Assembly: GCF_900277125.1 (NCBI RefSeq)
Contig: NZ_OPYN01000038.1
Span: 1 to 64,000 of the forward strand
DNA from: Pseudomonas inefficax
GTDB lineage: Bacteria; Pseudomonadota; Gammaproteobacteria; Pseudomonadales; Pseudomonadaceae
Reading direction: 5' to 3'
Length of the DNA stretch: 64,000 bases
Under the pieces are notes generated by a model. The model had not been told where the DNA came from. It made no database searches and saw only the letters and a list, made by a program, of their open reading frames with translations. The first letter of the stretch is position 1. Each line of letters starts with the position of its first letter. Made by a program: the position numbers and the translations under genes. Of this stretch, positions 28,043-41,685 are shown in pieces.

Positions 28043-31000
28043 ATGGACCTGAACCGTCGGCAGTTCTTCAAGGTCGCCGCCGTCGGCCTTGGAGGCTCGA
28101 GCCTTGCGGCGTTGGGCATGGCCCCGACACCAGCATTCGCCGAGCAGGTGCGTCACTTCAAGCTGGCGCATACCAAGGAAACCCGTAACACCTGCCCCTA
28201 CTGCTCGGTCGGCTGCGGCCTGATCATGTACAGCCAGGGCGATGCGGGCAAGAACGTCAAACAGAACATCATCCATATCGAAGGTGACGCCGACCACCCG
28301 GTCAACCGCGGCACCCTCTGCCCTAAAGGCGCCGGCCTGCTGGACTTCATCCACAGCCCGAGCCGCCTGCAGTACCCCGAGGTACGCAAGCCGGGCAGCA
28401 AGGAGTGGGTGCGGGTCAGCTGGGACGAGGCGCTCGATCGCGTCGCCGACCTGATGAAGCAGGACCGCGACGCCAACTTCATTGAAAAGAACGCCCAGGG
28501 GCAAACGGTCAACCGCTGGCTCACCACCGGTTTTCTCGCTGCCTCCGCCGCCTCCAGCGAGGCTGGTTACCTGACCCACAAGGTCGTCCGCGCAACAGGC
28601 ATGCTGGGGTTCGATAACCAGGCTCGTGTCTGACATGGCCCGACGGTGGCAAGTCTTGCCCCGACGTACGGCCGTGGCGCCATGACCAACCACTGGTCCG
28701 ATATCGCTAACGCGAATCTGGTCCTGGTGATGGGTGGCAACGCAGCAGAAGCGCATCCTTGCGGCTTCAAGTGGGTGACCGAGGCCAAGGCGCACAACAA
28801 GGCGCGGCTGATCGTGGTCGACCCCCGGTTCACCCGTACCGCTTCGGTGGCGGACTACTACGCACCGATCCGTACCGGTACCGACATCGCCTTCATGGGC
28901 GGGCTGATCAATTACCTGCTGAGCAACGACAAGATCCAGCACGAGTACGTGCGCAACTACACCGACGTGTCGTTCATCGTCAAAGAGAACTATGGCTTCG
29001 AGGATGGCCTGTTCAGCGGTTACGACGAGGCCAAGCGCGTGTATGCCGACAAATCCGGTTGGGGTTACGAGCTGGGTGAGGACGGTTTTGCCAAGGTCGA
29101 CCCGACCCTGCAGCACCCGCGCTGCGTGTTCCAGCTGATGAAACAGCACTACAGCCGCTATACCCCGGAACTGGCCAGCATGACCTGTGGCATGCCGCAA
29201 GACGCCATGCTGAAGATCTGGGAAGAGATCGCCACCTGCTCGATTCCGGGCAAGACCATGACGATCCTCTACGCACTTGGCTGGACCCAGCACTCCATAG
29301 GCGCACAGATCATCCGCAGTGCGGCCATGGTCCAGCTGCTGCTGGGTAACGTCGGCATGCCGGGTGGCGGGGTCAACGCCTTGCGTGGGCACTCCAACAT
29401 CCAGGGCCTGACCGATCTCGGCCTGCTGTCCAACTCGCTGCCGGGTTACCTGACCCTGGCCGGCGATGCCGAGCAGGACTACGCCGCGTACATCGACAAG
29501 CGCGCCTCCAAGCCGCTGCGCCCTGGGCAACTGTCGTACTGGCAGAACTACGGCAAGTTCCATGTCAGCCTGATGAAAGCCTGGTACGGCGCCAATGCCA
29601 CGGCGGAGAACAACTGGGGCTACGACTGGCTGCCCAAGCTCGATGTCCCGGCCTACGATGTGCTGCGCATGTTCGAGATGATGAGCCAGGGCAAGGTCAA
29701 CGGCTACATGTGCCAAGGCTTCAACCCGATTGCCGCGTTGCCGGACAAGAACCGCGTCACCGCGGCGCTGGCCAAGCTCAAGTGGCTGGTGATCATGGAC
29801 CCGCTGGCCACCGAGACCTCGGAGTTCTGGCGCAACGCCGGGCCGTTCAACGATGTCGATACGGCCAACATCCAGACCGAAGTGATCCGCCTGCCCACCA
29901 CCTGCTTCGCTGAAGAGGACGGCTCGCTGGTCAACAGCAGCCGCTGGCTGCAGTGGCACTGGAAAGGTGCCGACGGCCCGGGCGAGACGCGCACCGATGT
30001 GCACATCATGAGCGAGCTGTTCCTGCGCCTGCGCCGACGCTACCAGGCCGAGGGCGGCGCCTACCCCGACCCGCTGATGAACATCAGCTGGCCCTACAAG
30101 ATTGCCGAAGAGCCATCCCCGGAGGAACTGGCCAAGGAAATGAATGGCTGGGCGGTAGCTGACGTCACCGACCCGACCGGGGCCGTGATCAAGGCCGGCC
30201 AGCAACTGGCGGGCTTCGGCCAGCTCAAGGATGACGGCAGCACTGCGTCCGGCTGCTGGATCTTCGCCGGCAGCTGGACCGAGCAGGGCAACCAGATGGC
30301 TCGCCGTGACAACAGCGACCCGTACGGCATGCACCAGGTGCAGAACTGGGCCTGGGCCTGGCCTGCCAACCGCCGCATCCTCTACAACCGTGCATCCAGC
30401 GACCCGCAAGGCAAGCCGTGGGACCCGGAGAAGAAGCGCCTGGTATGGTGGAACGGCAAGGCCTGGACCGGCACTGACGTGCCCGACTTCAAGGTCGACT
30501 CGCCGCCTGAGGCGGGGATGAACCCGTTCATCATGAACCCTGAAGGCGTGGCGCGGTTCTTCGCCATCGACAAGATGGCCGAAGGCCCGTTCCCCGAGCA
30601 CTACGAGCCGTTCGAGACGCCGATCGGCATCAACCCGCTGCATCCGCAGAACAAGAAGGCTACCAGCAACCCGGCCGGCCGGATCTTCGACTCGGTATGG
30701 GACACCCTCGGCAAGCACGACGAGTTCCCTTACGCGGCGACCACCTACCGGCTGACCGAGCACTTCCACTTCTGGAGCAAGCATTGCCGGCTCAACGCTA
30801 TCGCCCAGCCCGAGCAGTTCGTCGAAATCGGCGAGGTGCTGGCCAACGAGAAGGGTATCAAGGCCGGTGACCGGGTGCGTGTGTCGAGCAAACGCGGGCA
30901 TATCGATGCGGTGGCGGTGGTGACCAAGCGGATTCGCCCGCTCAAGGTCAACAACCAGACCGTGCACCAGATCGGCATTCCGCTGCACTGGGGCTTCACC

Positions 31001-31111
31001 GGGGCAACACGGCATGGCTACCTGACCAACACCCTGGTGCCTTTCCTGGGTGACGGCAATACCCAGACGCCAGAGTCCAAGTCGTTCCTCGTCAAAGTGG
31101 AGAAACTCTGA
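28043..31111 (+). CDS. fdnG: Formate dehydrogenase, selenocysteine-containing alpha subunit
   Basis: The catalytic molybdenum/tungsten subunit of a membrane-bound formate dehydrogenase that passes formate electrons to the quinone pool. The gene is one reading frame of 1022 residues if TGA at 28631-28633 is read as selenocysteine (residue 197, context [14 protein letters not shown]). Twin-arginine signal NRRQFFK and an Ala-rich segment cover residues 4-33, so it is exported folded to the periplasm. Cys51, Cys54, Cys58 and Cys93 bind a 4Fe-4S cluster. A SECIS hairpin follows the TGA. It is the first gene of a unit that also carries fdhE and the selenocysteine apparatus. The symbol could equally be fdoG; the N and O forms cannot be told apart here. 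Confidence 0.95.
28631..28672 (+). promoter_or_regulatory. Bacterial SECIS element directing UGA to selenocysteine
   Basis: The in-frame TGA (28631) is followed by a hairpin with apex GGCAAGTCTTGCC (28648-28660), where GGCA and TGCC pair and the loop carries GTCT, much like the SECIS of E. coli fdnG. The distance of about 16 bases from UGA to the apical stem is as required for SelB. Confidence 0.85.
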
Positions 31112-32061
31112 TGGCCAGCCAAGACATCATCGCCCGCTCGGCCACCACCACCGTACCGCCTTCGGTACGCCAGCAGCAGGAAGTCGCCAAGCTGATCGAC
31201 ACCACCAAGTGCATCGGCTGCAAGGCCTGCCAGGTGGCGTGTTCGGAGTGGAACGAACTGCGTGACGAGGTCGGCCACAACCACGGCACCTACGACAACC
31301 CCCAGGACCTCACTGCCGAGACCTGGACCCTGATGCGCTTCACCGAGCACGAGCGCGACGACGGCAACCTGGAGTGGCTGATTCGCAAGGACGGCTGCAT
31401 GCACTGCGCCGAGCCAGGTTGCCTGAAGGCCTGCCCGAGCCCGGGGGCGATCATCAAGCACGCCAACGGCATCGTCGACTTCAACCAGGACCACTGCATC
31501 GGTTGCGGTTACTGCATCACCGGTTGCCCGTTCAACATCCCGCGCATCTCGCAGAAGGACCACAAGGCATACAAGTGCACCCTGTGTTCCGACCGCGTGA
31601 CCGTGGGCCTGGAGCCGGCCTGCGTGAAAACCTGCCCGACCGGGGCAATCGTGTTCGGCACCAAGGACGAGATGAAGGTGCATGCTGCCGAGCGCATCGT
31701 CGACCTCAAGTCGCGAGGCTACGACAATGCCGGGCTGTACGACCCGGACGGCGTCGGTGGCACCCACGTGATGTATGTGCTGCACCATGCCGACACGCCG
31801 AAGCTGTATGCCGGCCTGCCGGATCAGCCGGTGATCAGCCCGCTGGTCGGGCTGTGGAAGGGCATCACCAAGCCGCTGGCGCTGCTGGCCATGGGCGCGG
31901 CGGTGCTGGCCGGGTTCTTCCACTATGTGCGGGTCGGGCCACAGAGGGTGGAGGAGGACGAACACCCGACACCAGTGGATGAAAGCGTGCACCAGGTGGA
32001 CCCGTCGGTCCATGTCTATGATCCGACCAAGCCCGGTGGGCAGGGGGAGCAGCGACCATGA
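31111..32061 (+). CDS. fdnH: Formate dehydrogenase iron-sulfur beta subunit
   Basis: A 316-residue protein carrying electrons between the catalytic and cytochrome subunits. Four 4Fe-4S clusters are indicated by [47 protein letters not shown] and CTLCSDRV...CVKTCPTGA. One hydrophobic helix near the end (about residues 255-275, [19 protein letters not shown]) anchors it, as in FdnH. Its ATG overlaps the alpha subunit stop by one base. Confidence 0.95.
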   Translation: MASQDIIARSATTTVPPSVRQQQEVAKLIDTTKCIGCKACQVACSEWNELRDEVGHNHGTYDNPQDLTAETWTLMRFTEHERDDGNLEWLIRKDGCMHCAEPGCLKACPSPGAIIKHANGIVDFNQDHCIGCGYCITGCPFNIPRISQKDHKAYKCTLCSDRVTVGLEPACVKTCPTGAIVFGTKDEMKVHAAERIVDLKSRGYDNAGLYDPDGVGGTHVMYVLHHADTPKLYAGLPDQPVISPLVGLWKGITKPLALLAMGAAVLAGFFHYVRVGPQRVEEDEHPTPVDESVHQVDPSVHVYDPTKPGGQGEQRP

Positions 32062-32714
32062 ACGACAACAAACCCATCCTGCGCTACAACGCCAACGAGC
32101 GCAGCAACCACTGGGTCGTCGCGATCCTGTTCATCCTGGCTGGCCTGTCGGGACTGGCGCTGTTCCATCCGGCGCTGTTCTGGCTCAGCCACCTGTTCGG
32201 CGGTGGGCCGTGGACGCGCATTCTGCATCCGTTCCTGGGTGTGGCGATGTTCGTGTTCTTCCTCGGCCTGGTGCTGCGTTTCTGGCGCGCGAACTTCATC
32301 ACTGCCAATGATCGGCTATGGCTGCGGCGTATCGATCGGGTCATGCTGAACAGGGAAGACGGCGTGCCACCGATCGGCAAGTACAACGCCGGGCAGAAGC
32401 TGCTGTTCTGGACCCTGTTGCTGTGCATGCTGGTGCTGTTGATCAGCGGCGTGGTGATCTGGCGTGCCTGGTTCAGTCATTACTTCGACATCGGCGCCAT
32501 TCGCCTCGCCACCTTGCTCCACGCCCTGGCGGCATTCGTGCTGATCCTCAGCATCATCGTGCACATCTACGCCGGCATCTGGATCAAGGGCTCGATCGGC
32601 GCCATGCTGCATGGCTGGGTCAGCCGCGCCTGGGCGCGCAAGCACCATGAGTTGTGGTACCGGGAAGTGACCGGTGACAAGACGCCGGGCAATCACGGAC
32701 GAAAAGAAGGATGA
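32058..32714 (+). CDS. fdnI: Formate dehydrogenase cytochrome b556 gamma subunit
   Basis: A 218-residue membrane protein with four hydrophobic helices that holds two b haems and reduces quinone. Histidines for haem are expected in [15 protein letters not shown] (helix 1) and [16 protein letters not shown] (helix 4), both visible. It begins ATGA-overlapped with the beta subunit gene and ends five bases before the likely start of fdhE. Confidence 0.93.
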   Translation: MNDNKPILRYNANERSNHWVVAILFILAGLSGLALFHPALFWLSHLFGGGPWTRILHPFLGVAMFVFFLGLVLRFWRANFITANDRLWLRRIDRVMLNREDGVPPIGKYNAGQKLLFWTLLLCMLVLLISGVVIWRAWFSHYFDIGAIRLATLLHALAAFVLILSIIVHIYAGIWIKGSIGAMLHGWVSRAWARKHHELWYREVTGDKTPGNHGRKEG

Positions 32715-32718
32715 GCGC

Positions 32719-33639
32719 TTGAGCACGATACTCGAACCCGGGCAGATCGAAGCGTCGGCGGTGATGCCGCCGTTTCTGCACCTGCCCCCCGCCAACCTGT
32801 TCGAACTGCGCGCTGCGCGCCTGGAGCAGCTGGCCGAGGGCAATGCCCTTGGCCAATACCTGAAGCTGGTGGCTCGTTTGTGCCGTATCCAGCAGCAGCT
32901 TGTGGATAACCCGCCCGCTGGCATGCCGGTGGCCGAGGAGCGTCAGCGCCTGTGCATAAGTCATGGTTTGCCGCCGTTGGCCGCGGACAGCCTGGTGCGT
33001 GAAGGGCCGTGGCTGGTCTGGTTGCAGGCCTTGCTCGAACGCTTTGAGGGTGAAACTGGCGGTCCGCTAGGTGATGCGTTGCAGGTGCTGCGCGGCAGTG
33101 ATGGCGAGCAGCGCAAGGGCTGGGGCATCGCCTTGCTCGGCGGCCAGTACGACGCGGTACCCGCAGCGCTGGTGCCGTTCATTGGCGCGGCCTTGCAGGC
33201 GGCGTGGTCCAGCTGGCTGTTGGCATTGCCCGCGCCCGAACTCAAGCCTGCTGGCAGCCTTGCCCAGTGCCCGGCCTGCGGTTCGCCGGCGATGGCCGGG
33301 GTGGTACGCAACCGCGGCAAGCACAATGGCCTGCGCTACCTGGCCTGTTCGCTGTGCGCCTGCGAATGGCATGTGGTGCGGGTCAAGTGCGTGTATTGCG
33401 AGTCGAGCAAGGACCTGCGCTATACCAGCCTTGACGATGACCGCCATGCACTGGGCAAGGCGCCGCTACGGGCGGAGTGCTGCCCGGAGTGCGAGAACTA
33501 CCTGAAGCAGAACTACCTGGAAAACGATGCGGCGGCCGAGCCGCTGGCCGATGACCTGGCCAGCCTGGCACTGGACATTCGCCTGGACGAGGAGGGCTTC
33601 CATCGGTTGGCACCGAACCTGATGTTCGCGCCCGGGTAG
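32719..33639 (+). CDS. fdhE: FdhE, formate dehydrogenase accessory protein
   Basis: FdhE is a rubredoxin-like cytoplasmic protein needed for maturation of respiratory formate dehydrogenases before Tat export. The 306-residue form starts at TTG 32719 (STILEPGQIEASAV), with AAGGA at 32706-32710 as ribosome binding site; a GTG at 32674 would overlap fdnI and is less likely. Four CxxC pairs are present: CPACGSPAM, CSLCACEW, CVYCESSKD and CPECENYLK, the metal-binding set of the family. Confidence 0.9.
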   Translation: MSTILEPGQIEASAVMPPFLHLPPANLFELRAARLEQLAEGNALGQYLKLVARLCRIQQQLVDNPPAGMPVAEERQRLCISHGLPPLAADSLVREGPWLVWLQALLERFEGETGGPLGDALQVLRGSDGEQRKGWGIALLGGQYDAVPAALVPFIGAALQAAWSSWLLALPAPELKPAGSLAQCPACGSPAMAGVVRNRGKHNGLRYLACSLCACEWHVVRVKCVYCESSKDLRYTSLDDDRHALGKAPLRAECCPECENYLKQNYLENDAAAEPLADDLASLALDIRLDEEGFHRLAPNLMFAPG

Positions 33640-33675
33640 TGGAGAGTGTCTACACTGTAAGACCGAGTCGCCTTC

Positions 33676-33757
33676 TTCGCGGGTAAACCCGCTCCCATAG
33701 GGCCCGCGCAGCTTTTTAGGCTTGCGCGGCCCCTGTAGGAGCGGGTTTACCCGCGAA
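33676..33757. repeat. Inverted REP pair, class A
   Basis: TTCGCGGGTAAACCCGCTCC (from 33676) faces TGTAGGAGCGGGTTTACCCG (from 33734). The right arm is a mixture: it has TGTAGGAG of class B with the class A core. It lies between fdhE and selA, and could stabilise the upstream message. Confidence 0.88.
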
Positions 33758-33792
33758 GAGGCCAGTACAGACAACGGAATAGTCCAAGGTAG

Positions 33793-37145
<3,353 letters not shown>

Positions 37146-37151
37146 GTTCAA

Positions 37152-37247
37152 GGAAGGCAATCGCGCCCGGTGGCGCGGCCGGGCTTCAAACCCGGTTGGG
37201 GACGGCAGCCGTTCCCGGGCAGGTTCGACTCCCGCTGCCTTCCGCCA
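37152..37247 (+). tRNA. selC: tRNA-Sec (UCA)
   Basis: 96 bases including an encoded CCA end. The acceptor stem has eight pairs, GGAAGGCA with TGCCTTCC, and a long variable arm is present, both features of tRNA(Sec). The anticodon arm CCGGGCTTCAAACCCGG presents TCA at 37186-37188. The T arm reads GGGCAGGTTCGACTCCC. It starts six bases after the selB stop and is probably processed from the same transcript. Confidence 0.96.
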
Positions 37248-37265
37248 TTTTCTTTTGCCTGTCAG

Positions 37266-37353
37266 GGCCCTATCGCCGGCAAGCCAGCTACCACAGGTAC
37301 TCCACCGGCCTCAGGCCTTGTGTTATCCCTGTGGGAGCGGGTTCACCCGCGAA
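37266..37353. repeat. Mismatched REP pair (class C arm facing class A arm)
   Basis: CTATCGCCGGCAAGCCAGCT (37271-37290) belongs to class C, while TGTGGGAGCGGGTTCACCCG (from 37330) belongs to class A. They face each other downstream of selC. Other pairs in the window match within a class. Confidence 0.8.
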
Positions 37354-37373
37354 GAGGCCAGAGCAGGCAGCAG

Positions 37374-38363
37374 TCAGGCCCGCTCCCCACACAGATCCAA
37401 AGCAAACCACCGCTCCGCCGTGTCGACATCCAGCCCGGCCCCCAGCAACGCAACCATCTTGGCCAGTGCCGCCTCGCGGGTCATGCCGCCACCGCTGACC
37501 AGCCCGGCCCCGCGCAAGCGGTTACCGGCTGCATAGGTATCGAACACCACCGACCCTTCAGGGCACTGGCTGATCGCCGCCAGCATCACGCCGCGCTGGC
37601 GTGCCGCGCTCAGCACATCGAGCAATGCCTGGTCATCTGACGGCCCGGTACCACTGCCATAGCACTCCAGCAGCAACCCTTGCACACCGCTACCCAGCAA
37701 CGCCTGCAAATGGCTGGCCTGCAGGCCCGGGAACACAGGGACCACCGCCAGGTTCACCGGCTGGCGCGGGTGCTTGTAGCCAAGCTCTGCGGGAATCGCC
37801 CCGGCCCGCTCGCTGTCACGATGACGCGGCAGCGCGACAAAGGCGTCGAATGCCTCGCTGCGCAGTTTGGTCGCCCGGCTGCCATGCAACAGCTGGCCAT
37901 GGAAGAACAGCTGCACGCCGTCTTCCAACCCCTGTTCGAACTGGCGCAGGGCCCCGCACAGGTTACCCCAGGCATCGCTGTCCGCGGCGCCTGCCGGCAG
38001 CATCGAGCCAGTCAGCAGCACCGGCACCGGCAGGCCCAGCAGCAGGAACGACAATGCCGCCGCGCTGTAGGCCATGCTGTCGGTGCCATGCAGCACCAGC
38101 ACGCCATCATGGCCAGCCACTTCTACCGCTGCGACGATGGCATCGCGCATCGCCAGCCAGTTGTGCTGCTGCATGTTGGCGCTGTCCAGCAGCGGGTCCA
38201 GTTCCTGCAAGGTCCAGCGCAGCTGTGGCGCATCGGTCATGTGGGCGAAGTGTTCACGCATGCGCGCTTCGAAACCACCTGCCGGCGCCAGGCCTTCGGG
38301 GGTTTCGAGCATGCCGATGGTGCCCCCGGTATAGAGCACGAGGAGATTCTTTACTGCTCGCAT
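37374..38363 (-). CDS. ansA: L-asparaginase, type I cytoplasmic
   Basis: Asparaginase turns asparagine into aspartate and ammonia. The 329-residue protein lacks a signal peptide and begins MRAVKNLLVLYTGGTIGMLE; the nucleophile Thr is in TGGTIG and the second catalytic set is HGTDSMAYSAAALSF. This start and these blocks fit the cytoplasmic, lower-affinity type. It follows the symporter gene by 71 bases on the same strand, so both may form one unit for uptake and use of small amino acids. Confidence 0.93.
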   Translation of the reverse strand: MRAVKNLLVLYTGGTIGMLETPEGLAPAGGFEARMREHFAHMTDAPQLRWTLQELDPLLDSANMQQHNWLAMRDAIVAAVEVAGHDGVLVLHGTDSMAYSAAALSFLLLGLPVPVLLTGSMLPAGAADSDAWGNLCGALRQFEQGLEDGVQLFFHGQLLHGSRATKLRSEAFDAFVALPRHRDSERAGAIPAELGYKHPRQPVNLAVVPVFPGLQASHLQALLGSGVQGLLLECYGSGTGPSDDQALLDVLSAARQRGVMLAAISQCPEGSVVFDTYAAGNRLRGAGLVSGGGMTREAALAKMVALLGAGLDVDTAERWFALDLCGERA

Positions 38364-38434
38364 GGGAAGTATCCGTAGCGGTGAGCGGAGAAAGGTAAGC
38401 CGCCCACGGACGGGGCGGCTGGCAGGGGAGAATA

Positions 38435-39877
38435 TCAGCGCTGCGTCTGGACTTCGCCGACTGCTTTGTCAGTGGCTGTTTCCGCCTGCGGATTGGCAGG
38501 CCAGGCATTGCGGTCCAGGTCCAGGTCGGCGAACTTGCTCGAGTCGAACACCGGCTGGTTGACACCGGCCTTGCGCTGCTCGTCGTAGTCGCGCATCACC
38601 CGCAGGCCGACCTTGAACAGCAGGGCCAGGGCAATCAGGTTGACGAAGGCCAGGCAGGTCATGGTGATGTCGGCGAAGGCGAACACGGTCGACAGGTCCT
38701 GCATCGAACCCCATACCACCAGTGCCAGCACCAGGCCACGGAACACCATCAGTACCACGCGGTTGCGGCTGAGGAACTGCAGGCTGTTCTCGCCCAGGTA
38801 GTAGTTGTAGAGGATGCAGGTGAACACGAACAGCGACAACGCCACGCTGACGAACACACGGCCCCAGTCACCCACTACGGCGGCCAGCGAGTTCTGGGTC
38901 AGGACGATGCCGTCACCTTCGAAGCCCGGGGTGTAGAAGCCCGACAGCAGGATCAGCAACGCGGTGCAGGTGCAGATCACGAAGGTGTCGAGGAACACGC
39001 TGAAGGCCTGGACCACGCCCTGGGCGCCCGGGTGTTTCACCGCGGCCACGGCAGCGACGTTCGGCGCACTGCCCAGGCCTGCTTCGTTGGCGAACACGCC
39101 ACGCTTCACGCCCATGACGATGGCGCTGCCGAGCAGGCCCCCGAATGCCGGGTCGAGGCCGAAGGCGCTCTTGAAGATGGTTTCCAGCATGGCTGGCACG
39201 TGCTCGATCTGGGTGCCGATCACGTACAGGGTCACGCCGATGTAGGCCAGGGTCTTGACCGGTACCAGCAGGTCGGACACCGCGGCGATGCGCTTGATGC
39301 CGCCGATGAAGGTAATGGCCAGCAGCACGGCGAGGACGATGCCGGTGTGCTTGGGGTCGAAGGCAAAGGCGTTCTGCAGCGAGTGGGTCACGGTGTACGA
39401 CTGCAGGCCGATGAAGGCGAAGCCGTAGGTGACCAGCAGCAGGATCGAGAACACGATGGCCATGCTTTTCAGCTTCAGGCCGTGCTGGATGTAGTAGGCC
39501 GGGCCACCACGGTACAGGCCGTCGCCATCGGCGCGCTTGTAGACCTGGGCCAGGGTGCATTCGAAGAAGCTGCTGGACATGCCCACCAGTGCGGTAACCC
39601 ACATCCAGAACACCGCACCTGGTCCACCCAGGGTCACGGCAATGCCGACACCAGCGATGTTACCGGCGCCCACGCGGCCGGCCAGGCTCAGCATCAGGGC
39701 CTGGAAGGAGCTCAGCTGGCCTGCCTGGCCACGCAGCGATTCTTTGAACACACCGAACATGTGGCCAAAATGACGGAACTGGACGAACCGGGAACGGATG
39801 GTGAAGTAGCTACCCAGCCCTACGATCAGCACAATGAGAAGTTTCCCCGAGAGGAAATCGTTGAGTACTTCGAGCAT
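38435..39877 (-). CDS. Sodium:alanine symporter (AGCS family)
   Basis: A 480-residue inner membrane protein with about eleven hydrophobic helices. AGCS marks are GRVGAGNIAGVGIAVTLGGP, FFECTLAQVYK and GVKRGVFANEAGLGSAPNVA. Members bring alanine or glycine (in some cases glutamine) in with sodium. The C-terminal tail of about 45 residues is polar. It is divergent from an XRE-type regulator with 179 bases between starts. Confidence 0.93.
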   Translation of the reverse strand: MLEVLNDFLSGKLLIVLIVGLGSYFTIRSRFVQFRHFGHMFGVFKESLRGQAGQLSSFQALMLSLAGRVGAGNIAGVGIAVTLGGPGAVFWMWVTALVGMSSSFFECTLAQVYKRADGDGLYRGGPAYYIQHGLKLKSMAIVFSILLLVTYGFAFIGLQSYTVTHSLQNAFAFDPKHTGIVLAVLLAITFIGGIKRIAAVSDLLVPVKTLAYIGVTLYVIGTQIEHVPAMLETIFKSAFGLDPAFGGLLGSAIVMGVKRGVFANEAGLGSAPNVAAVAAVKHPGAQGVVQAFSVFLDTFVICTCTALLILLSGFYTPGFEGDGIVLTQNSLAAVVGDWGRVFVSVALSLFVFTCILYNYYLGENSLQFLSRNRVVLMVFRGLVLALVVWGSMQDLSTVFAFADITMTCLAFVNLIALALLFKVGLRVMRDYDEQRKAGVNQPVFDSSKFADLDLDRNAWPANPQAETATDKAVGEVQTQR

Positions 39878-40056
39878 TGGAAAATGACCTCGATTCTTAT
39901 TGTTCGTGTGGAAAGACCAGCGGACGGCAGGCGCACCGCTATTCGTTGGGGCGCATGGTTGGCTATGACAAGAGTGGTTACAATTTCGCGGCTTGCTCTG
40001 TTTTGGTGCGACTTGATGCTACACTTGCGCCATTCGCGTCACCTGAGTCCCCTGTC

Positions 40057-40866
40057 ATGAGCGATCATTTCGCTACCAACCTCAAACTGGCCTGCAGCCA
40101 CTACCGCTCTATCTCCGAAGTTTGCCGCCAGCTTTCGATAAACCGCGCGCAATTCAACAAGTACCTGAGCGGGCAGAGCCGCCCGACGGCTTACAACCTC
40201 AAGCGCATCGGTGATTTCTTCGGCGTCGAGGATTACGAACTGAATTTGCCACCCGAGCAGTTCAGCCGCCTGATCGGTGCCCGCGTATCAACCCCGGCCG
40301 AGCAGCACGGCGATCCGATCAGCGAACTGTTCCGCCCGTTGCACGACCACGCGGGTAACCTGTCGCGCTATTGCGGTTACTACCTGGAGTACTCCAACTG
40401 CATGTCGGTGCCGGGCACGATCCTGGTGTCGCTGGTGCACCTGTGGGAAGAGCGCGGGCGCTTTCTGTTCGAGCGCCAGGAGCGCCAGGAACGCTCCAGC
40501 GCCACCGACCCCCATGCCGAGGTGCGTTGCCGCTACCTGGGGGCGGCGTTCCAGTTGCAGGACAGGATGTTTCTGGTCGACTACGAGTCGCTGACCTACA
40601 ACGAGATGAGCCAGACCATCCTCATCCCTAGTTTCAAAAGCCGCATCACCCGCCTGAACGGCCTGAAGGCCGGCGTATCCAGTGGCGACCGGCGCAACCC
40701 TGCCTGCACCCGGGTGGTGTGGGAGTACCTGGGTGAGGAGATCAATCGCATCAATGCCTACCGGCAGGTAAAACTGTACCGGCCGGATGATCCACGCATA
40801 GATGACGATGTGCGTGAACGCCTGAGCGTAGGGCCGCTGCGTAACAGTCTGTTCGAGATCGAGTGA
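40057..40866 (+). CDS. XRE-type transcriptional regulator
   Basis: A 269-residue protein. Residues 6-60 form a helix-turn-helix of XRE kind (SISEVCRQLSINRAQFNKYL, then YNLKRIGDFFGV). The rest, about 200 residues, is not recognised and may bind a ligand; it has no transmembrane segment. The start at ATG 40057 (MSDHFATNLKLACS) is taken because the helix-turn-helix begins directly after; the open frame extends back through the intergenic region. Divergent position next to the symporter suggests control of that gene. Confidence 0.8.
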   Translation: MSDHFATNLKLACSHYRSISEVCRQLSINRAQFNKYLSGQSRPTAYNLKRIGDFFGVEDYELNLPPEQFSRLIGARVSTPAEQHGDPISELFRPLHDHAGNLSRYCGYYLEYSNCMSVPGTILVSLVHLWEERGRFLFERQERQERSSATDPHAEVRCRYLGAAFQLQDRMFLVDYESLTYNEMSQTILIPSFKSRITRLNGLKAGVSSGDRRNPACTRVVWEYLGEEINRINAYRQVKLYRPDDPRIDDDVRERLSVGPLRNSLFEIE

Positions 40867-40873
40867 TGTACCG

Positions 40874-41668
40874 TCAGAGAACGAGTTGACGTAACCACTC
40901 GCCAATCGGGTTGCCTGGGTCGAGCAGCAACTTGGTTGCCATGATGCAGCAAACACAGACCAGTAATGGCTTGATCAGCCGGGGGCCAAAGTGCACTGCG
41001 CAGCGTGCGCCCAGTTGAGCCCCCACAAAAGCCGCGAACGCCATTGCCAGCGCCAGTGGCCAGATGATCGCCCCGCTGAGTGAAAAGACTGACAATGCGC
41101 CCAGGTTGCAGGCTGCGTTCAAAAGCTTGCTGGTACACACGGCTTGTATCAGGTGCTGGCCCAGCAGGAGCACGCAGGCCAGCATGAAGAACGAGCCGAC
41201 ACCGGGGCCGAAGATGCCGTCATAAAAGCCAATGATCGGCGCTGCCGTCACGCAGAACAGGCTGGTCGATACCTTTGCCTTGCGCGCTTGTTCATTCGGC
41301 TTTGGGCTGAAGGCAAAGTAGGCGGCTATCAGAATCAGCAGAGGGGGGACGCACGCCTGCAGAACGCTTTTGGGCACGTAGGTGATCGACAAGGCACCCA
41401 ACGCCCCTCCGATAAACGACATCACAGCCATTGGGCTGCCTCGCCGCCAGTCGATCATGCCTTTGCGGGCGAAGGCGCACGTGGCCGAAACCGTAGCCGA
41501 AGCCGCCTGGAACTTGTTGGTGGCAATTGCCGCCAAGGGTTCGATACCGGCAATGAACAACACCGGAAGTGTGATCAGGCCCCCACCCCCGGCGATAGCA
41601 TCGAAAAAGCCGGCCATCAGTGCTACCAGCGCAAGCGTCAGAACAAGCGTCAAGTCAAATTCGATCAT
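40874..41668 (-). CDS. TauE/SafE-family membrane permease (second copy)
   Basis: A 264-residue protein with about eight hydrophobic helices and both half-motifs: GFFDAIAGGGGLITLPV (about residues 20-36) and IGFYDGIFGPGVGSFF (about 150-165). It differs strongly from the permease at 26202, so it is not a recent duplicate. Seventeen bases upstream on the same strand lies the broken end of a dioxygenase gene, so the dioxygenase-TauE order seen at 25145 recurs here. Confidence 0.87.
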   Translation of the reverse strand: MIEFDLTLVLTLALVALMAGFFDAIAGGGGLITLPVLFIAGIEPLAAIATNKFQAASATVSATCAFARKGMIDWRRGSPMAVMSFIGGALGALSITYVPKSVLQACVPPLLILIAAYFAFSPKPNEQARKAKVSTSLFCVTAAPIIGFYDGIFGPGVGSFFMLACVLLLGQHLIQAVCTSKLLNAACNLGALSVFSLSGAIIWPLALAMAFAAFVGAQLGARCAVHFGPRLIKPLLVCVCCIMATKLLLDPGNPIGEWLRQLVL

Positions 41669-41685
41669 TAAGCGTTTTCCTGTGA

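Noticed and set aside
28043..31111. Two adjacent frames, ending at 28633 and starting near 28646, taken as a frameshifted or split gene
   Set aside because: Both are in the same frame, the only stop is TGA, the context is the conserved Sec site, and a SECIS hairpin and the sel genes are present.
37248..37373. Integrated island at the 3' end of selC
   Set aside because: selC is a known integration site, but only REP arms and then the asparaginase gene follow; no integrase or repeat of the tRNA end is seen.
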